A DNA stretch of 64,000 nucleotides, from NCBI RefSeq assembly GCF_017948675.1, contig NZ_JAGFBU010000001.1, positions 1,178,001-1,242,000 of the forward strand, read 5' to 3'. Origin of the DNA: Flavobacterium flabelliforme (GTDB taxonomy: Bacteria; Bacteroidota; Bacteroidia; Flavobacteriales; Flavobacteriaceae). The stretch's first letter is position 1. Every line of letters starts with the position of its first letter. The position numbers were made by a program, and so were the translations under genes. The notes beneath the pieces are model-generated. The model made no database searches. It had not been told where the DNA came from and worked only from the letters and a program-made list of their open reading frames with translations. Of this stretch, positions 60,898 through 64,000 are shown one piece after another.

Positions 60898-62370
60898 TTA
60901 TCGTTGTACATTTCTTATTATAACAGTTTGTCCACCTTCTTTATTGGTATTAACACCGCTTCCGTCAGGGTTTAGGAAAGCATCTTTTTGCCAAGTATGT
61001 GGATGAATGTTTAGGATAAATGTATTAGGTACTCCAATTACATCAGATATATCTTCCATTGCACCATATTCCCAACTTCCTAATTTAGTAGTGTTGGTTT
61101 GATTGTAAGTGGCATTCCAAACTGCATCATCTCTTTTGTGATTCATAGTCATCCAAGGCTTATTTGCCTTGGTTGCGATATTGTATTGCCAGATGTACGA
61201 ATCGTGTTTTGCATCTGCATAATAGGAATCGCCATCTTCTTGGATGTAAACATAGTTTTCTGTTACACAAATGTTATCTGGATTTATAATTCCAGTTCCA
61301 GGAGTAGAGTCGCCCTCAACTACTAATTCTAATTTTCCTATTAATGGGTTAGTATCGTTCAGTACCAACCTATAAACTCTTCCCCACATGGTATATCCTT
61401 CTACTGGAGCATTATTACTAGCTTGTCCTGTAGCAGTAAAGTAAATTTCTCTATTATTTTTAGCAGATCCTTTTCTATAATCGATATCTTCAACTCTAGA
61501 AAAGCGAATGGCTCCTAAGTTGTTTACTGTTTTGTTTATAGCAGCTCCCGTTAAGTTTTTTGCATTTGGAATTTCTACAAATGATACTTCAAAGGAACTT
61601 CCTACTTTCATTGTAGTTTCTACTTGAACCCCATCATTTCTTTTTAAGGCATATAATTTACCGTTATTAAGATCACCAACAACATCACTTACATACATGA
61701 TAACTTGTCCTGCGCTTGTGTGTCCTGTAGCATATCCTTGATCTTCTCCTATTAGAATTACTGTTTTGCCAGAGTAGGCTGCTTTTGTAAGCGGAACAGC
61801 GTTTTCCATGCTTGCTTTTCCTAAAGCAGGTAATACGCGGTCGGTTCTACTTTTCTGGCTACTTAAACTAAATGGATCAATCCCGTGCACCATACTTTCT
61901 TCTCCACTTTCTCCAGCTGTTAAAAACATTGGTCCAAACCCGTGAATGGCTGGAGTAGCTAATGTTGCTGAACACAATCGGGTCATTCCTCCAATTCCGT
62001 CAACGATGTATTCTCCTTTTACAGGCTTTAGTGTTTTATCAAAATAGACTCTTGAAACTGATTTTAAAATCTCATGATTGGTGATCATCATATATCCTTC
62101 TCCATTTGGATCTTTCATGAATCCAGCTCCGTCGGGTTGCGCGCCATAGACAAATGAAGGTGATTGCGATAAAACATCAGTACTACTGATCAGCGAATTA
62201 ATTTTTAAGTTTTCAAAACCTTCTTTTGGTACTACTAGAGCAGGCATTGAAGACGTATTAAAATCTATTAATGAATTCGGTTTCTCTTCATTTGAGTCAT
62301 TTTGACAACTTACAACTGATAAGCTGACTGCAGATAAAATTCCGAGTTGTTTCAGGTAATTAAATTTCAT
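60898..62370 (-). CDS. PhoX-like (DUF839) exported protein
   Basis: The 490-residue lipoprotein (lipobox 'SVVSC') has the beta-propeller pattern of DUF839/PhoX: 'GAQPDGAGFMKDPNGEGYMMITNHE', 'GGMTRLCSATLATP', 'GIDPFSL', and 'INPDNICVTENYVYIQEDGD' near the end, shown as spans. True PhoX is a Ca/Fe-dependent alkaline phosphatase. The 'NHE' and 'PDNI..E.D' motifs fit the family, but I cannot confirm every metal ligand. The PiT phosphate transporter 4 kb downstream supports a phosphate role. Confidence 0.65.
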   Translation of the reverse strand: MKFNYLKQLGILSAVSLSVVSCQNDSNEEKPNSLIDFNTSSMPALVVPKEGFENLKINSLISSTDVLSQSPSFVYGAQPDGAGFMKDPNGEGYMMITNHEILKSVSRVYFDKTLKPVKGEYIVDGIGGMTRLCSATLATPAIHGFGPMFLTAGESGEESMVHGIDPFSLSSQKSRTDRVLPALGKASMENAVPLTKAAYSGKTVILIGEDQGYATGHTSAGQVIMYVSDVVGDLNNGKLYALKRNDGVQVETTMKVGSSFEVSFVEIPNAKNLTGAAINKTVNNLGAIRFSRVEDIDYRKGSAKNNREIYFTATGQASNNAPVEGYTMWGRVYRLVLNDTNPLIGKLELVVEGDSTPGTGIINPDNICVTENYVYIQEDGDSYYADAKHDSYIWQYNIATKANKPWMTMNHKRDDAVWNATYNQTNTTKLGSWEYGAMEDISDVIGVPNTFILNIHPHTWQKDAFLNPDGSGVNTNKEGGQTVIIRNVQR

Positions 62371-62577
62371 GATTCTTTATTTAAATTATTTTTGACAAAG
62401 AAACACGGAACAAATTGTAATGAGGTTAAAGTAGTTTAGGTAAATAATGACCATTTTGTTAAGAGTAAGTAATGGCAATGTTAGTACGTTAATTTTAAGT
62501 AAAGAAAAGACAGTGAATAATAGAACTTAGTAGATAATGAGTTCAAAGGGAAATATTTTATTTGTCTTTTAGCAAAA

Positions 62578-62610
62578 AAAAAAGACCATCTGTTTGAGAT
62601 AGTCTTTTTT
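62578..62610 (-). terminator. Terminator after the HNH/NUMOD4 gene
   Basis: Arms 62578-62591 and 62597-62610 pair over 13 of 14 positions around a 5-nt loop. On the - strand they end in a long T-run. The rest of 62371-62675 holds nothing else I can name. Confidence 0.75.
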
Positions 62611-62675
62611 TATAATGATTTGAAAGCTTTTTGAATTTTCAAAAATTTCACAAAAATTATATGTCTTGGTTTGAT

Positions 62676-63275
62676 TTAGACTTTTACTTGGCTCCAATTT
62701 TCACCAGTTTTAATTCTTCTAATTTGCATTTCACTTACACCAAACTGTTTGGCAATCATTTTTATTCTAGTCGTTTGATTGGGTTTTGCCAAAAGTTTTT
62801 TTATCAGCATCACTTTTGTAACAGTCAATTTTTTTCCGTCCGACTGTAAATTATGTTCTATCAGATTTATTTGTGCTTGTTTTACAAAAGGGCTTTTTCT
62901 TCTATGTTCTTCCATTTCTTCTTTGGTTGCCCATTTTAGATTTCTGTAGTCGTCGTTATCGCGTTTTCTGTCTAAGTGTAAAACGTAAGTTTGATCTTCG
63001 GATGTTTTAGGAATGAAATATTCTGCTACAAGTTTATAAATAAATTTGTGTTTGTTTTTAATTTTTTCTTCGCCGTAAATTTTATACCTAAACATTCTAT
63101 AGCCGTCGGTAATACTTCCTTTTAATTCTCTTCCTATTTTTATATTGTCAACAAAACTAATTAATCGTCCTTTGTTTGACACTGCATAACGTAATTTGAG
63201 TTTATCCTCGATTTCTATTTCTTTGAACTCTTCGTTTGGGTAAACGATTATCTTTTTCATTTCTTCAAGTTTCAT
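62676..63275 (-). CDS. NUMOD4/HNH endonuclease-like protein
   Basis: The 199-residue protein has an N-terminal NUMOD4-like part ('YAVSNKGRLISFVDN', then 'LKGSITDGYRMF'). An HNH_3-type site follows, 'VLHLDRKRDNDDYRNLKWATKEEMEEHRR' (a span, about 97-125), with His, Asn and His in place. The C-terminal helix-turn-helix tail ('TRIKMIAKQFGVSEMQIRRIKTG') resembles the DNA-contact modules of homing enzymes. ATG 63260 is an equally possible start. Such genes are often mobile or phage-linked; here it lies next to tRNA-Asn with no other phage gene. Confidence 0.75.
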   Translation of the reverse strand: MKLEEMKKIIVYPNEEFKEIEIEDKLKLRYAVSNKGRLISFVDNIKIGRELKGSITDGYRMFRYKIYGEEKIKNKHKFIYKLVAEYFIPKTSEDQTYVLHLDRKRDNDDYRNLKWATKEEMEEHRRKSPFVKQAQINLIEHNLQSDGKKLTVTKVMLIKKLLAKPNQTTRIKMIAKQFGVSEMQIRRIKTGENWSQVKV

Positions 63276-63631
63276 AATAAGTCTATTATAAATTTAAATT
63301 TTTCTTTGTTATTCAGGAGTTCCGTCAAAAGCCGGATATAATTTAAGTACAATTATAAAATTAAACGCTAGATCTACTATTTTATGTATTATCTGCTGTA
63401 TTTATTATACTATGTAAAATAGTATTTCTAAATAATAATTTTTTAAAATGGAAAACGAGTTTAATTTTTGATGTAAATAAGATATACACTTTAGCAACTG
63501 ATTCAAATCTAATAAAAAAAGCTTGACATTTATAATGAATCACACTAAAAGCTACTGAATTGGGTGTTTCAAGCTAGTTTTGAACGATATTACTCGCATT
63601 AGAAAATAAGGGTATTCACTTTATTCCAAAA
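63276..63631. other. Gene-free stretch between the HNH gene and tRNA-Asn
   Basis: About 355 bp of A+T-rich DNA before the tRNA terminator. I see no gene or clear repeat, and no direct repeat of the tRNA 3' end that would mark an integration site. Confidence 0.45.
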
Positions 63632-63663
63632 AAAAAGACTTTACATTGCTGTAAAGTCTTTTT
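63632..63663 (-). terminator. Terminator after tRNA-Asn
   Basis: Arms 63632-63645 and 63650-63663 pair perfectly over 14 bp around TTGC. It lies 7 bp after the tRNA on the - strand and ends in T's. Confidence 0.85.
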
Positions 63664-63670
63664 GTAAAAG

Positions 63671-63744
63671 CTCCCTCTCTTGGGCTCGAACCAAGGACCC
63701 TCTGATTAACAGTCAGATGCTCTAACCAACTGAGCTAAGAAGGA
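63671..63744 (-). tRNA. tRNA-Asn (anticodon GTT)
   Basis: On the - strand the 74 nt fold as a full cloverleaf. Acceptor arms TCCTTCT and AGAGGGA pair with one G-U. The D arm is GCTC..GAGC, the anticodon arm TCTGA-CTGTTAA-TCAGA has anticodon GTT, and the T arm is CTTGG-TTCGAGC-CCAAG. The discriminator base is G and CCA is not encoded. A perfect promoter and a terminator frame it. Confidence 0.97.
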
Positions 63745-63789
63745 AACTGAGCAGTAAAAATCAACTTGCGTTACATCTTTAAAGCGGTG

Positions 63790-63820
63790 CAAAGATAGGC
63801 TATCATTTGGTTTGTGCAAA
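63790..63820 (-). promoter_or_regulatory. Promoter of tRNA-Asn
   Basis: On the - strand TTTG (63817-63820) and TATCTTTG (63790-63797) are 19 bp apart, a full match to the Bacteroidota promoter consensus. The tRNA begins 45 bp downstream. Confidence 0.75.
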
Positions 63821-63847
63821 TAAAAAACCAACTTTTTTTTATTTTTT

Positions 63848-64000
63848 TTATCTGCCGACGATTGCTTTATAAATATCGTTTCCGTTTGCGAATAGTAATA
63901 GAGTTATAAGTAAAACAAAACCAACTAATTGCGCATTCTCTAAGAATTTGTCACTCGGTTTTTTACCGCTAACAATTTCGTATAATAAAAACATAACATG
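63848..64000 (-). CDS. rseP: C-terminal end of RseP-type site-2 protease (partial)
   Basis: The last 50 codons of a - strand gene that continues past the window, with TAA at 63848-63850. The peptide 'LLYEIVSGKKPSDKFLENAQ' and the following helix 'GFVLLITLLLFANGNDIYK' match the final membrane helix of M50-family RseP proteases. These cut anti-sigma factors within the membrane. The catalytic HExxH and PDZ parts lie outside the window, so the identification rests on this C-terminal pattern ('PxxKFxExAQ...LLxFANGND'). Confidence 0.8.
   Translation of the reverse strand, partial: HVMFLLYEIVSGKKPSDKFLENAQLVGFVLLITLLLFANGNDIYKAIVGR

Overview
The window reads as chromosomal DNA of a member of the Flavobacteriaceae, most likely Flavobacterium or a close relative. 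The DNA is very A+T-rich. Several promoters carry the Bacteroidota -7 element TAnnTTTG and few genes have a Shine-Dalgarno sequence. Gene content and order are typical of the family: tatA next to an M23-family N-terminus and GH3; purD/DUF6341/DUF6427/upp/DUF4254; SprE(PorW)/bactofilin/AtpZ/atpBEFHAG; flippase/dut/nucleotidyltransferase/TPR/DUF4292/EnvC. From 0.9 to 54 kb most genes lie on the + strand. From 54 kb to the end all genes lie on the - strand.

Layout. 0-0.9 kb: end of a DUF2007-like gene, then about 740 bp of gene-free DNA with a cluster of DnaA-box-like nonamers (candidate replication origin) and the rpiB promoter. 0.9-9.4 kb: rpiB, DUF1294, a Fic protein with a duplicated operator-like palindrome in front of it, tex, tatA, an M23-type membrane anchor that has no peptidase domain, GH3, and a large Bacteroidota-specific protein. 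9.5-14 kb: a small surface-polysaccharide set (UDP-glucuronate decarboxylase, initiating sugar transferase, GT2, and a convergent CapK/PaaK-like adenylate ligase). 14-20.7 kb: purD, membrane DUFs, upp, DUF4254, GT9 and a PaaE-like reductase. 21-27.6 kb: a PadR regulator followed by five tandem paralogous membrane proteins and a DUF5687/ATPase ABC transporter. This cluster is split by a GIY-YIG gene enclosed in copies of a 26-bp repeat. 27.8-36.7 kb: the gliding/T9SS lipoprotein SprE, bactofilin, and the F1Fo ATP synthase operon without atpD and atpC. 37.4-37.9 kb: an array of eleven small hairpins sharing the loop TAGCTTTA. 38-45 kb: an AraC regulator divergent from a TolC/HlyD/MFS efflux operon, then an unknown protein and a ScdA/RIC-type repair protein. 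45-54 kb: a secreted PepSY-like protein, GNAT, flippase, dut, nucleotidyltransferase, TPR lipoprotein partner genes and EnvC. 54-64 kb: a PiT phosphate transporter, two lipoproteins (one a polysaccharide deacetylase), an imelysin-like/cytochrome c peroxidase fusion, a PhoX-like protein, an HNH/NUMOD4 endonuclease, tRNA-Asn and the end of rseP.

The least explained parts are the TAGCTTTA hairpin array, the PadR/HAAS-like/ABC cluster with its GIY-YIG insertion, the two copies of a 155-bp palindromic element, and the twin operator in front of fic. Family names come from motif recognition and memory of family architecture. No database search was run.
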